A stretch of DNA of 64,000 nucleotides. Source: CADEEV01 sp964442185. GTDB taxonomy: Bacteria > Acidobacteriota > Vicinamibacteria > Fen-336. The DNA lies in the NCBI GenBank assembly GCA_964442185.1, contig CAYTWT010000149.1, forward strand, positions 7,624 through 71,623. Direction: 5' to 3'. The notes below the pieces were generated by a model, which was given only the letters and a program-made list of their open reading frames with translations, searched no databases and had not been told where the DNA came from. The translations under genes were made by a program, and so were the position numbers. This document shows positions 25,806 through 36,666 of this stretch, one piece after another (position 1 is the first letter of the stretch; each line of letters starts with the position of its first letter).

Positions 25806-27035
25806 CTATGGCTTCTTCTGCTCGAGCCTGAAGAGCAGCCCGGTCTCGCCCAGCCGGATGATGTCGCCGGTCTTCAGGACGTGGCGCGAGATCTTCTGCT
25901 CGTTGACGAACGTGCCGTTCGTGCTCTTGAGGTCGTGCAGGACGAAGTGGCCGTCTTCGAGGCGCAGGCGCGAGTGCTGGCTCGAGACCGACACGTCGTC
26001 GAGCACGATGTCGTTGGTGTGCGCGCGGCCCAGTGTCGTGGTCGTCTGACGATTCAGCACGTACAACTGACCAGAGCCGGGCCCGCCCTGGACAACGAGC
26101 ACCGGTCGTTCCGTGAGCATGATCGTTCTCCCGAGATACTCCTGGCTCGCGTCGGGCCTCGCCATCAGCGTCGGCGAACAGCCCTCGTCCTCGGGTGCAG
26201 GCGCCTCGCTCGCCGTGTTCGCGGGAGTGTCGCGGGCCTCGCGCGACGGCCTCGCCGTGGCCAAAGACCGCGCCGGCTGCGGCCGGCGCGAGGCGAAGGC
26301 GATCAACCCCAGGATCGCCGCCAGCGTCACGCCGCCGACGAGCGCCAGGCCCAGCGCGGTCCGGCCTCGGGCCGCGGCCGGCGCCGGAGTGGCGAGCGGC
26401 GCGGGCTTCGAGGCCAGCGTGCTTGGTGCGGCGATCGGCTTGGGCGCCGGGAGCGCCGCGACACGCGTCGCCAGGTCCTTCGCATCCGCCGAGCCGATCG
26501 GCGCGTATTCGCCCGACGTCAGCTTCGCGATGCGCCGTAGCACGCGCTCCTCGACCTTGCCGATGCCGACCGTGAAGATCGGGATGTCGCCGTCGCGTGC
26601 ATCGCCGAGGCCATCGTCGAGGTTGAGCGCGCTGTTCTCGTCGCGGCCGTCGGTGACCAGCACAACTGCCTTCCGCGTCGGGGGAGCGTTGCGCAGGTAG
26701 CGGCTCGACTCATAGAGCGCATCGTAGAGCGCCGTGTAGCGGCCCGAAGCCCGCACCTGGGCGAGCGCCGCCCGCAGCTTCTCGGCCCGCGCTGTTCTTT
26801 CCACCACGATCCGCGACTGGTCGTCGAAAGTGAGCAGGGCGACCTCGCTGCCCGCTGGGAGTGAGGCGAGGAACAGCTGCGCCAGATCACGCGTGCGCAG
26901 GAGGTCAGCGGCGGCGATGCTCCCGGAGGTGTCGAGCGCCAAGACGACGATCGCAGGCGGCGGAACTTGGGCCGCGACCGGGACACTTGGAATCCCGAAG
27001 ATCAGTGCTCGTGTGAGCCACACCGCTCGCCGCAT
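25806..27035 (-). CDS. VWA-transmembrane-FHA protein
   Basis: 409 residues. A signal segment is followed by a von Willebrand A domain with MIDAS DTSGS (35-39) and LVTDGRDENS. A Pro/Ala linker, a membrane helix (about 226-247) and a C-terminal FHA domain (LGRAHTNDIVLDDVSVSSQHSRLRLEDGH split as LGRAHTND, SSQHSRL, STNGTFVN) follow. The VWA domain would face the periplasm and the FHA domain the cytosol, so it could link an outside protein to a Thr-phosphorylated partner. It is divergent from the NtrY-type gene. Confidence 0.85.
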   Translation of the reverse strand: MRRAVWLTRALIFGIPSVPVAAQVPPPAIVVLALDTSGSIAAADLLRTRDLAQLFLASLPAGSEVALLTFDDQSRIVVERTARAEKLRAALAQVRASGRYTALYDALYESSRYLRNAPPTRKAVVLVTDGRDENSALNLDDGLGDARDGDIPIFTVGIGKVEERVLRRIAKLTSGEYAPIGSADAKDLATRVAALPAPKPIAAPSTLASKPAPLATPAPAAARGRTALGLALVGGVTLAAILGLIAFASRRPQPARSLATARPSREARDTPANTASEAPAPEDEGCSPTLMARPDASQEYLGRTIMLTERPVLVVQGGPGSGQLYVLNRQTTTTLGRAHTNDIVLDDVSVSSQHSRLRLEDGHFVLHDLKSTNGTFVNEQKISRHVLKTGDIIRLGETGLLFRLEQKKP

Positions 27036-27119
27036 CTTGTTGCAATCTAACGACGTACTGTCTCACGCCCGGCGGGCCTGGGTCAACCGGCCTTCTTGGA
27101 GTGTGGCTGCCAAGCTACA

Positions 27120-29333
27120 ATGGCTCGGTCGCCCAAAATGCCCTCCCGCACCCCGTTTCGCAACAATGCGCGGCTTGTCCTGGCCTCCACGGCTGGCGTT
27201 CTTGGGACGCTCGTGCTCGTCGAGGTGCTGCTGCGCAAGAGCCGCGACTTCTCGCCCGACTTTCTCGCTTCGGTCCTCCTCTACGGGCTGACCGTGCTCA
27301 ACCTGACGCTCCTGCTCGTGCTTCTGTTCGTCCTCGGGCGGAACCTGGTGCGGGTGCTGCTCGAGCAGCGGCGCGGCGTACTGGGCGCGCGCTTCCGGTT
27401 GCGCCTCGTGCTCGTGTTTCTGCTCATGGCGATTGCCCCGTCGCTGCTGCTGATCGTCGTGGGCACCGACCTCATCCAGCAGACAGTGGACCGCTGGTTC
27501 AGCGTCGATGCAGAGCGCATCCTGTCCTCCTCGCAGGCGCTCGGCACCGCGCTGCGCGAGACCGTCAAGGACGGCGCTCGCGTGCATGCGAGAGTCCTGG
27601 CTCGCGAGCTCGAAACGCGGAGGCTGCTGGAGCCCGCGGGCCAGCTGGGCCTGCGCCGCACAGTCGAGGTGCGAGCCCGCGAACTGCACATGGACATGGT
27701 GAGCGTCTTCTCGCGCGGGGGCGAACTCCTGACGGTCGCCGATCCGCGCCTGCCGGCGGCGCCCTATGACAGCGTCTCCAGCGAAGCGCTGGCGGAGGCC
27801 GCGCGCGGGGGTCGCGAGGCGGAAGCCGAAGTACCGTACGGTTCGGGGGAGTTGCTCAGGGTCGCGGTGCCGGTCAAAGGCGCCGCGGCGAGCGTCGCCG
27901 GGGTCGTCGTCGTGTCGAGCGTCCTGCCTGGAGAAGTGGCAGCGGAGGCGCGTGAGGTCCAGGATCGCTATCTAAAGTTCCGGAAGACCCAGACCTTCCG
28001 CGACCCCATCATCGCGTTCTACTTGTCGCTCTACCTCTTCCCGGCGCTGCTCATCCTGTTCGGCGCCGTCTGGCTTTCGCTCTATCTCGCGCGTCGCATC
28101 ACGGCTCCCCTTCGGCTCGTGGCGGAAGGCGCCGAGCGCATCGCGGCGGGCGAGCGCGGCGTGCGCGTGGATTTTCCGACAGGCAACGACGAGTTCACCG
28201 CACTGATCGCGTCCTTCAATCGCATGTCGGAACGCGTGGCGCGCAGCGAAGAGGAGGTAGAGCTGTCGCGCTCGGGCCTCACACGCAAGAACCAGGAGCT
28301 CGAGGAACGCCGTCGGCTGATGGAGACGGTGCTCGAGACGGTCGGGACGGGCATCGTCGTCGTGGATGCCGAAGGCACGCTCACGGCGCAGAACGCGGCC
28401 GCCTGCCGCCTGCTCGACCTGGAGGCCTCGGTCGTGGGTCGGCGCGTAGACGAGGTGCTGACCGGGTCTGGCCGCGAGGAGATCCTGTCGCTCGTCCAGA
28501 GGCTGCTATCGGGCCGCGTGGGACGCCAGGAGCGCGAGGTGCAGGTCCCGGCCACCGGACGGGATCGCAATCTCGCCGTCACCGTGGTCCCGCTTCCCGG
28601 CCCCGCCGGCGCTCCGCCGGGTGTGGTGCTGGTTCTCGACGACCTGACGCCGCTGATGCGTGCGCAGAAGGTCGCCGCCTGGGGCGAGGTGGCGCGCAAG
28701 CTCGCGCACGAAATCAAGAACCCGCTGACGCCGATTCAGCTCTCGGCCCAGCGCATTCGCAAGGCGCATCTCAAGGCGGCGCCGGATTTCGAGAAGGTGC
28801 TGCTCGAGTGCACCGGCGCGATCGTGCAGGAGGTCGACGCCCTCAAGAACCTGGTAGACGAGTTCGCGCAGTTCGCGCGGCTGCCCGCAGTGAACCTGAA
28901 GCCGACCTCGCTCGGCCAAGTGGTTGACCAGGCGTTGTCGCTCTACGATGGGCTGTTCGGCGCGGTCAGCATCGAGAGACGACTAGCCCCGGACCTGCCG
29001 CCTGTGCGCCTCGACACCGACCAAATGAAGCGGGTGCTGATCAACCTCGTCGACAACGCCATCGAGGCCACGGGCAGGAGGGGCGTCGTGATCGTCTCGG
29101 CCGAATACGACCGCGGCCAGGGGCGCGTGCGGCTCATAGTGGCCGACGACGGCCCAGGAATCCCGCCCGAGGACAAGGACAAACTGTTCGTGCCGCACTT
29201 CTCGACCAAGAAGCGGGGCAGCGGCCTCGGCCTCGCGATCGTGAGCCGCATCGTGCAAGAGCATCAAGGCGCGATCCGCGTCGAGGACCGGGAGCCGCGG
29301 GGGACTCGGTTCGTGGTGGAGCTGCCGGCGTGA
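27120..29333 (+). CDS. NtrY-type sensor histidine kinase
   Basis: 737 residues. Three or more N-terminal helices, an extracytoplasmic segment, a further helix (LYLFPALLILFGAVWLSLYL) and HAMP (RRITAPLRLVAEGAERIAAG) precede a PAS domain. HisKA has LAHEIKNPLTPIQLSAQRIR with the phosphorylated His near residue 530. HATPase has NLVDNAIEA and GSGLGLAIVSRIVQEH. NtrY kinases signal nitrogen, redox or envelope state. Start chosen at ATG 27120; ATG 27138 is possible, and TACAAT overlaps 27116-27121. It is followed by an NtrX-type regulator. Confidence 0.92.
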   Translation: MARSPKMPSRTPFRNNARLVLASTAGVLGTLVLVEVLLRKSRDFSPDFLASVLLYGLTVLNLTLLLVLLFVLGRNLVRVLLEQRRGVLGARFRLRLVLVFLLMAIAPSLLLIVVGTDLIQQTVDRWFSVDAERILSSSQALGTALRETVKDGARVHARVLARELETRRLLEPAGQLGLRRTVEVRARELHMDMVSVFSRGGELLTVADPRLPAAPYDSVSSEALAEAARGGREAEAEVPYGSGELLRVAVPVKGAAASVAGVVVVSSVLPGEVAAEAREVQDRYLKFRKTQTFRDPIIAFYLSLYLFPALLILFGAVWLSLYLARRITAPLRLVAEGAERIAAGERGVRVDFPTGNDEFTALIASFNRMSERVARSEEEVELSRSGLTRKNQELEERRRLMETVLETVGTGIVVVDAEGTLTAQNAAACRLLDLEASVVGRRVDEVLTGSGREEILSLVQRLLSGRVGRQEREVQVPATGRDRNLAVTVVPLPGPAGAPPGVVLVLDDLTPLMRAQKVAAWGEVARKLAHEIKNPLTPIQLSAQRIRKAHLKAAPDFEKVLLECTGAIVQEVDALKNLVDEFAQFARLPAVNLKPTSLGQVVDQALSLYDGLFGAVSIERRLAPDLPPVRLDTDQMKRVLINLVDNAIEATGRRGVVIVSAEYDRGQGRVRLIVADDGPGIPPEDKDKLFVPHFSTKKRGSGLGLAIVSRIVQEHQGAIRVEDREPRGTRFVVELPA

Positions 29334-29354
29334 AGATCAGGAGAGCGTCAAGCG

Positions 29355-30745
<1,391 letters not shown>

Positions 30746-30749
<4 letters not shown>

Positions 30750-31498
30750 GCGCCGATCCGCGCCAGCGCTTCACCGAGGCCGCGGACCTGTACCACAAGT
30801 ACCGGCCCTCGTATCCGGCGCCACTCGTGGGTTGGATCCTGGCGCAGGCGGAACTCGGGCGCGCGGCTTGCGTCGCCGACGTCGGCTGTGGCACCGGCAT
30901 CTCGACGCGGCTGTTCGCGGAGCTTGGGCTCGATGTCATCGGCGTGGATCCCAACGAGGCCATGCTCGAGCGCGCCCGCGCCGCCGGCGGCTCGGCCCGC
31001 TATCTCCGCGGCGAGGCGGCGGCTACCGGTCTTCCCGGCGCGAGCGTCGATCTCGTGATCGTGGCCCAGGCCTTTCATTGGTTCGGCATAGCTGCGGCGC
31101 TCCACGAGTTCCGTCGGATCCTGCGGCCCGGGGGATGCTGCGCGGCGTTCTGGAACATCCGTCAGCTGGCCGAAGGCTTCATGGCCGAGTATGACCGTGT
31201 CTTGCTGGATTTCAGCCGCGAGTACCAGGTTCTTGGCCAGCACGAGGAGACACTGGAGCGGCTCAAGCGGATGCCCGGCCTCGAAGCGCTGGGCGAAACC
31301 AGCTTCGACTCCGAGCAGGTCCTGGACCTTCCGGGCTTTCTCGGCCGCGTCCATTCGAGCTCGTACGTGATCCACGGTGTCGAGGACCGCGTCGGCTTCG
31401 AACGTGCCTTGAGCGACGTCTTCGAGCGCCACGCCAAGCAGGGCCGTGTCTCTTTCCTGTACCGGACCATTGCCTTGTGCTTCCGCATGGCGCGATAA
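30746..31498 (+). CDS. Class I SAM-dependent methyltransferase
   Basis: 250 residues from GTG 30746. Motif I is VADVGCGTGISTRLFAELGL, motif II ends VIGVDPNEAMLERAR, and the post-motif AQAFHWFGIAAALHEFRRIL fits the methyltransf_11 group. The start RQRFTEAADLYHKYRPSYP is typical of this group. No substrate can be named. It is coupled to the response regulator gene but need not be part of that pathway. A longer frame upstream to 30632 overlaps the regulator and is ignored. Confidence 0.88.
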
Positions 31499-31532
31499 TG
31501 GCCGCGTCATCCGGAGGCGATTGGAGAGCACA

Positions 31533-32276
31533 TTGACGGCCCCCGAGCGAGACCGGATCCGCGCCCTCGTCGATCAGGCGGGCGCCCTTCTCCGGAGCGG
31601 GCGGAGCAAGGAGGCCTCTTTGGTCTTCGGCCGCGTTCTCGCCCACGATCCGAGCCACACCGAAGCCCGCGCTGGCATCGAGCGATCCCGCATCGCCATC
31701 TCTGAAGCAGAACGCCGCGCTGAGGCCCAGTTTGAGGAGGCCCGCACCGCCCTGGCGCAGGGCGATCGGGCCACGGCTCGGCGCCTGACCCTAGACCTGC
31801 TCGAGTCCGTCGGCCACCACGAGCAGGCCGCCTTGCTCCTCGACCGGCTCGACGAGCGCCGAGGCGTGCTCCTGACGCCCCACAGCGCCGGCGCGCGTGC
31901 GGCCACGGTCAGTGCGCCCGTGGCGGAGGCTCGCCGCAGCTTCACGCGCCGCGCGTTCGTTTCCGCCTGGACGCTGGCGGTGTTCTTCCTTGCGGGCGGC
32001 CTGGCCTTCAGCTGGGAGCGGCTCATCGATCGGCTCGTCGAGCCGCCGTCGCCCGCGGCACGGGGCATCGCACCGACGGCACGGCTGCCACAGCCCACCA
32101 CCGCCGACGTGTCGCTCGCCGAGGCGCGTCGCTTCATCGAGACCGGCGACTGCGTCGCCGCGATCAAGGCCCTCGACCGGATTACGCCTGCCGACGCGGC
32201 CTGGCCCTTCGCGCGGCAGCTCCGCACCCAGGCCGGGAGGAATCTCACGCCGTGCATCGGAGGGAACAGCCGTTGA
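31533..32276 (+). CDS. TPR-containing single-pass membrane protein
   Basis: 247 residues from TTG 31533, picked because GGAG lies 6 bases upstream. The N-half is helical and Ala/Arg-rich with TPR-like helices (ALLRSGRSKEASLVFGRVLA, then EARTALAQGDRATARRLTL). One membrane helix lies near residues 148-167 (WTLAVFFLAGGLAFSW). A further short helical repeat (AEARRFIETGDCVAAIKALD) ends the protein. Its TTGA overlap ties it to the zinc-ribbon/RDD gene. I do not recognise a family. Confidence 0.65.
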   Translation: MTAPERDRIRALVDQAGALLRSGRSKEASLVFGRVLAHDPSHTEARAGIERSRIAISEAERRAEAQFEEARTALAQGDRATARRLTLDLLESVGHHEQAALLLDRLDERRGVLLTPHSAGARAATVSAPVAEARRSFTRRAFVSAWTLAVFFLAGGLAFSWERLIDRLVEPPSPAARGIAPTARLPQPTTADVSLAEARRFIETGDCVAAIKALDRITPADAAWPFARQLRTQAGRNLTPCIGGNSR

Positions 32277-33343
32277 ACTGCCCGGGCTGCCAGGCCGCTC
32301 TGCCCCAGGGCGGCGATCGCTGCCCCGCCTGTGGCACGACACTCACACCGGTGGTCCTCGGCGCGCTCGCGGCCGATCCCGGTCGCGCCACGCCGCCGGC
32401 GCGCGGCAAGGGGCCGGCCCCGATCCGTGACGTTCCGGCGTTGCGCAAGCGCGACAAGCCGCAGCCCGCCTGGAAGGACGAGGTTCGCGAGCGAATGCGC
32501 CAGCGCAAACTCAAGGGCAAGCCCGAGGCCGATCTCCCGCTGTTCCGCGACGCCGCGCCGGAGGCCGACGCAGCCAGCCCAGAGGCGGCCCTGTCCGCCC
32601 CCGCGGGCCCACAGCCAGAGCTGCTGGCCCTCGCGCCGGAGCAGCAGGAGACGCCGCTCGCCGATGCCGCCTCCGAGTTCCTTCCGCGGGAGTCGCCTGT
32701 GCTCGTGTCGGAAGCCGTGGCCGAAGCGGAGCCGGCGCGGGAAGTCCGAATCGACCTGGCGCCCGCACCGACGCCGGCCCTGCGGCTCCGGCGTTTCGAT
32801 GCTCCGCCTCCGAACCAACCCGCGCCCGTCACTTCGGTCGTGTGGCACGAAACGGCGGAGCCGCGCGGGGAGGAACCGGCCGACGAGTGGCAGGCGGGCG
32901 ACGACGCACCGCTCGAGGCCCTGCCGCCGGTCGAACGCCCGGCGCAGTTCGGCGAGAGGCTGCAGGCTGGCGGGATCGACGCGGCGATCCTTGGGGGCCT
33001 TTACGCCGTGGTCGTGTACTTCGCGAGTCGGGCGGCCCACACGAGTGTCGAGGCTCTCGTGCCGGCGTGGCCCTGGCTCGCCGGGTACCTGGCGTTCCTG
33101 GGCCTCGCATACGCGGCGTGGTTCACGGGTATGCATGGCCAGACGCCGGGCAAGATGCTGCTTGGGCTCCACGTCAAGACTCACGCCGGCGCGTGTCCGA
33201 ACTGGGGGGCCGCAGCCCTGCGCGCGGCGGCCGGCGCCTTGGGGATCGCCCTCGTGGGCCTCGGCATGCTGCCGCTGTTCTTCGACCCCGCGCGCCGCGC
33301 GCTCCACGATCGCCTGCTGCGCACGCGCGTCGTAAGGGTCTAA
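32273..33343 (+). CDS. Zinc-ribbon and RDD membrane protein
   Basis: 356 residues from TTG 32273, overlapping the previous stop, with GGAGGG upstream. Residues 1-24 form a zinc ribbon (MNCPGCQAALPQGGDRCPAC). A long acidic and Pro-rich linker reaches about residue 220. The C-terminus is an RDD domain: GERLQAGGIDAAILGGLYAV, GQTPGKMLLGLHV and HDRLLRTRVVRV, with three membrane helices. RDD proteins are thought to be ion or small-molecule exchangers, and the zinc ribbon may be a sensor. Function unproven. Confidence 0.8.
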   Translation: MNCPGCQAALPQGGDRCPACGTTLTPVVLGALAADPGRATPPARGKGPAPIRDVPALRKRDKPQPAWKDEVRERMRQRKLKGKPEADLPLFRDAAPEADAASPEAALSAPAGPQPELLALAPEQQETPLADAASEFLPRESPVLVSEAVAEAEPAREVRIDLAPAPTPALRLRRFDAPPPNQPAPVTSVVWHETAEPRGEEPADEWQAGDDAPLEALPPVERPAQFGERLQAGGIDAAILGGLYAVVVYFASRAAHTSVEALVPAWPWLAGYLAFLGLAYAAWFTGMHGQTPGKMLLGLHVKTHAGACPNWGAAALRAAAGALGIALVGLGMLPLFFDPARRALHDRLLRTRVVRV

Positions 33344-33371
33344 CGCTTCCTTCTCGGAGCAGCCGCGAAGC

Positions 33372-34829
33372 GTGGACGCCGCGATCCTCGACCTGCTGAT
33401 TGCCGAGATCGCCCCGCTGCTCGTCGGCCGGGCGCTTGGTAAAGCGCGCTCCGTCGCGGCCCATGCCGTTGCCTTCGAGATCGCCGGTGACCGCACCTGC
33501 CGGCTCTGGCTCGACGCTTCGCGCCGGGCGGCGGGCGTCTTCCTCGTGAACTCCCGCGAGAGCGCCGCGATCGAAGAGCGCGGTGAGTTGCCGGGCCGCG
33601 ACCGCCACGCGCTGCTGCTGTTGCGCAAGCACGCCGAGGGCCGCCGCATCGTGGCGCTGGCGCGCGTCGCCGGTAGCCGGACGCTGGTCGTGGATGCCGG
33701 CCGCGTCGTTCTCGCACTCCGACTCTCGGGAACGCCGGCTCTGACGCTTGCGCTCGATGGCGAAGCGGCGGCGACCCTGGGTGAAGGTGCTCCGGCCTGG
33801 CCGCTGCCCGTGGAGCGCCTCGAGGCCGAGCAGCGCCCGCCTGCGCCCGTGTCACCGATGCTGCGGCTGCCGGGCCTCTGGCCGCTGTGTCGCGATCGGG
33901 ACCTCGCTCCCGCCTCCGCCGTGAGCTTCGGTGGCGACGACAGCGCCGACGCGCACAGCACCGGCTCCTGGCGCGAGGCCGCAGGCACTTATCTCATCGC
34001 CCGACGCCGCGGCGCCCGCTTCGACGCGCTACAACAGGCGGCCCTCAAGGAGGCACGCCGGGAGATCCGCCGACTCACGCGGCTCGAAGCCAACCTCGCG
34101 GAGGACGCCGCGGAGCTTCCCGAGGCCGACGCTTTGCGACGCCAGGCCGAGGCGCTCCTCGCGTCGCCCCAAGCGGTGCCCTCTGGCGTTTCAGAGGCGA
34201 TGGTACCGGATCCCTACGACGCAACGCGCTTTCTCACGATCGCGCTCGACCCCCGGCTTTCGGCCACGGCGAACGCGGATCGCGTGTTCGGCAAGGCGCG
34301 CCGGATCGACCGCGCCCGGGCACAGCTGGCGGCGCGACTCAGCGAGACGCGCCAGGTGCTCGCGGCAGCCCGTGGCGTCTCAGCTCGGGCCGAGGCTGCC
34401 GAGATGCTCGCGGACCTGGCAGCGCCCCTGGTAGCGCGGACCGGGGAGCGTGGCGCCTCCGAGACGCGTCACTACCTGACCACTCGCGGGCTCTCGATCC
34501 TGGTCGGGCGTGGCGCACGGGAGAATCATCACCTCACGTTCTCGGTCGCCCGATCCGAGGACCTGTGGCTGCACGCGCGCGACGTTCCCGGGTCTCACGT
34601 GATCGTGCGTGACAACGAGGGGCGGGCGGCGGCCGAGGACATGCGTGAGGCGGCGGAACTGGCCGCTTTCTTCAGCGACGCGCGCCAGGAGGGGCGCGTC
34701 GATGTTCACGTCACGCGCCGCAAGCACGTCCGGCCGGCCAAGGGCGGGCCAGGCCGCGTCCACGTGTTCCACTCCGATACGATCCGCGTCACGCCTCGCG
34801 ACCCCGAAGGCCGGCTGCGGCGCCGCTAG
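33372..34829 (+). CDS. NFACT-family protein (RqcH-like)
   Basis: 485 residues from GTG 33372. The NFACT-N domain is recognisable but diverged. A coiled coil follows, and the C-terminal NFACT-R domain has HHLTFSVARSEDLWLHARDV, PGSHVIVRDNEG and RRKHVRPAKGGPGRVHV. RqcH adds alanine tails to stalled chains on the 50S subunit and needs an Asp-Arg pair in NFACT-N. Where that pair is expected (VAGSR, about 99-103) the first residue appears to be Ser102. The activity may thus be altered. Confidence 0.82.
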   Translation: MDAAILDLLIAEIAPLLVGRALGKARSVAAHAVAFEIAGDRTCRLWLDASRRAAGVFLVNSRESAAIEERGELPGRDRHALLLLRKHAEGRRIVALARVAGSRTLVVDAGRVVLALRLSGTPALTLALDGEAAATLGEGAPAWPLPVERLEAEQRPPAPVSPMLRLPGLWPLCRDRDLAPASAVSFGGDDSADAHSTGSWREAAGTYLIARRRGARFDALQQAALKEARREIRRLTRLEANLAEDAAELPEADALRRQAEALLASPQAVPSGVSEAMVPDPYDATRFLTIALDPRLSATANADRVFGKARRIDRARAQLAARLSETRQVLAAARGVSARAEAAEMLADLAAPLVARTGERGASETRHYLTTRGLSILVGRGARENHHLTFSVARSEDLWLHARDVPGSHVIVRDNEGRAAAEDMREAAELAAFFSDARQEGRVDVHVTRRKHVRPAKGGPGRVHVFHSDTIRVTPRDPEGRLRRR

Positions 34830-34835
34830 TCGGCT

Positions 34836-35333
34836 ATGATCTCGGCTTCCATGAGCGAAGCCTCGACCGCCCGTCTCAACCTGTCAGGGCGCCTCGCCCG
34901 TGTCATCGCCACCGGCCTGGGCTCAGGCTATTCGCCGATTGCCCCGGGCACCGCCGGCTCGCTCGTCGGCCTGCTGTTCTTCTGGCCCCTGGCGCGAGTT
35001 CCTCTCGTCTGGCTGGCGGCCGTGATCGTCGGCTTGTTCTTCGTCGGCGTCGCCGCCTCGACGGCCGTTGCCGACCAGGTGGGCCTGCACGACCCCAGCA
35101 TCGTGGTCGTGGATGAGGTGATCGGCATGTGGATCACGCTCGCGCTGCTGCCGTTCACGCCGCTCACGGCCGCGCTCGGCTTCTTGCTGTTCCGGCTGAT
35201 GGACATCGTCAAGCCCTATCCAGCGCGCGCCCTCGAGCGTCTGCCTGGCGGGTGGGGCATCGTGGCCGACGACGTGATGGCCGGCATCTACGCGAACCTC
35301 GCCCTGCGCCTGGGACTCTATCTATGGTCCTGA
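34836..35333 (+). CDS. pgpA: Phosphatidylglycerophosphatase A
   Basis: 165 residues. PgpA removes phosphate from phosphatidylglycerophosphate. The family motifs are GSGYSPIAPGTAGSLVGL, DPSIVVVDEVIGMWI and MDIVKPYPARALERLPGGWG, then VADDVMAGIYANL. About four membrane helices. ATG 34836 or ATG 34851 could be the start; TATGAT overlaps the first. It lies in a run with plsY and gpsA, which also serve phospholipid synthesis. Confidence 0.93.
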   Translation: MISASMSEASTARLNLSGRLARVIATGLGSGYSPIAPGTAGSLVGLLFFWPLARVPLVWLAAVIVGLFFVGVAASTAVADQVGLHDPSIVVVDEVIGMWITLALLPFTPLTAALGFLLFRLMDIVKPYPARALERLPGGWGIVADDVMAGIYANLALRLGLYLWS

Positions 35334-35382
35334 AGCAGCGAAGCGCCGATTCACTCGGCGCTGAGCGACGTGGGGGGGCATT

Positions 35383-35412
35383 GGGGGGGTGCACTCCGAC
35401 CCTCACCCCCCC
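35383..35412 (+). promoter_or_regulatory. 9-bp G-run hairpin before the cinA start
   Basis: GGGGGGGTG (35383-35391) pairs perfectly with CACCCCCCC (35404-35412) over 12 bases. It ends 9 bases before ATG 35422, so it covers the place of a ribosome site; no purine-rich site is visible for cinA. It may act as a terminator for pgpA, or as a control of cinA. It resembles hairpins at 7647 and 20650. Confidence 0.55.
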
Positions 35413-35421
35413 GCATTTCCG

Positions 35422-36666
35422 ATGAGGGCGGAGGTCGTTGCCGTTGGTAGCGAGCTCTTGATCCCGCCGCGAGGCGAGACGAACGCAAGCTACATCACGA
35501 GCCGCTTGCGCGAGGCCGGAGTGCCAGTCGCGGCCCGTGTCACCGTTGCCGACGAGCTGGAGCTGCTCAGCTCCGCGTTTAGCAGCTCGCTCGCGCGCTC
35601 GGAGATCGTGATCGCGACCGGGGGCTTGGGTCCGACCGAGGACGATCTGACCCGCGAGGCGGCCGCCGCGGCGCTGGGGCGCAGCCTGCGGCGCGACGGC
35701 GCGCTCCTCGAGCAACTGCGCGAGCGCTTCGCCCGCTTCAAACGCCCGATGGCAGAGGTCAACGAAAAGCAGGCCGACGTGATCGAAGGCGGCGTGGTGT
35801 TGCCGAACCCCCGCGGCACGGCCCCGGGCCAGTATGTCGAAGCCGGTGGGCGGCTCCTGGTTCTGCTTCCGGGCCCGCCCAGCGAGATGCAGCCGATCTT
35901 AGACGAGCAGGTGATGCCTGTGGTTCAGGCTCGTTCGCAAGGTAGGGTGCTGCGGCGCCTGGTGCTGCGCCTGGCTTCGATCTCCGAGAGCGATGTCGAG
36001 CAGGCTGTCGCCCCGCTCTACAAGACCTACAAGAACCCGCAGACCACGATCTTGAGCGCTCCTGGCCAGGTCGAGCTGCACCTGAACGCCGAAGCCTCCT
36101 CGCCGGCCGAGGCGGACGCGCGCAACGAGCAACTCGCCGCGGGGATCCGGGAGCGCCTGCCGGGGCGGATCTTCAGTGAAGATGGCCGCGAGCTTCACGA
36201 GGTGGTGGCCGGGATCTTGATCGAGCGAGGCTTGACGCTCTCGCTCGCCGAGTCCTGCACCGGGGGGTTGCTCAGCGCGCGCCTGACGGCCGTCCCCGGT
36301 TCGAGCCGTTTTCTCGACCGTGCCTTCGTGACCTACTCCAACGCCTCGAAGACCGAGCTACTGGGCGTCGACCCGGGGCTGATCGCGGCGCACGGCGCCG
36401 TGTCCGAGAACGTCGCGCGAGCCATGGCCAGGGGCGCTCGCGAGCGCGCGAAGACGGCCCTGGGCGTGGCCATCACCGGCATCGCGGGGCCCGACGGGGG
36501 CACGCCCCAAAAGCCGGTCGGCACCGTGTTTATCGCGATCTCCGGGCTCCCAGGGGATCCGACCCGTCGCGCCTTGTTCCCCGGCGAGCGCGAACGGGTT
36601 CGCTACCAGGCGAGCCAGTTGGCTCTCGAAATGACGCGGCGCGGCCTGCTGGGCCTCGCGGGCTGA
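35422..36666 (+). CDS. cinA: CinA-family protein (NMN amidohydrolase-like)
   Basis: 414 residues from ATG 35422, which gives the family start MRAEVVAVGSELL. An N-terminal molybdopterin-binding-like domain (ATGGLGPTEDDLTREAAAAA) is followed by the C-terminal domain with SLAESCTGGLLSARLTAVPG and GIAGPDGGTPQKPVGTV. The C-domain of this family deamidates NMN in NAD recycling; the N-domain has been linked to ADP-ribose pyrophosphatase activity. The GTG 35389 extension lies within the hairpin region and is unlikely. Confidence 0.93.
   Translation: MRAEVVAVGSELLIPPRGETNASYITSRLREAGVPVAARVTVADELELLSSAFSSSLARSEIVIATGGLGPTEDDLTREAAAAALGRSLRRDGALLEQLRERFARFKRPMAEVNEKQADVIEGGVVLPNPRGTAPGQYVEAGGRLLVLLPGPPSEMQPILDEQVMPVVQARSQGRVLRRLVLRLASISESDVEQAVAPLYKTYKNPQTTILSAPGQVELHLNAEASSPAEADARNEQLAAGIRERLPGRIFSEDGRELHEVVAGILIERGLTLSLAESCTGGLLSARLTAVPGSSRFLDRAFVTYSNASKTELLGVDPGLIAAHGAVSENVARAMARGARERAKTALGVAITGIAGPDGGTPQKPVGTVFIAISGLPGDPTRRALFPGERERVRYQASQLALEMTRRGLLGLAG

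Noticed and set aside
35389..35421. GTG start extending cinA by 11 residues
   Set aside because: It lies within the G-run hairpin, and the family start is MRAEVVAVGSELL at 35422.
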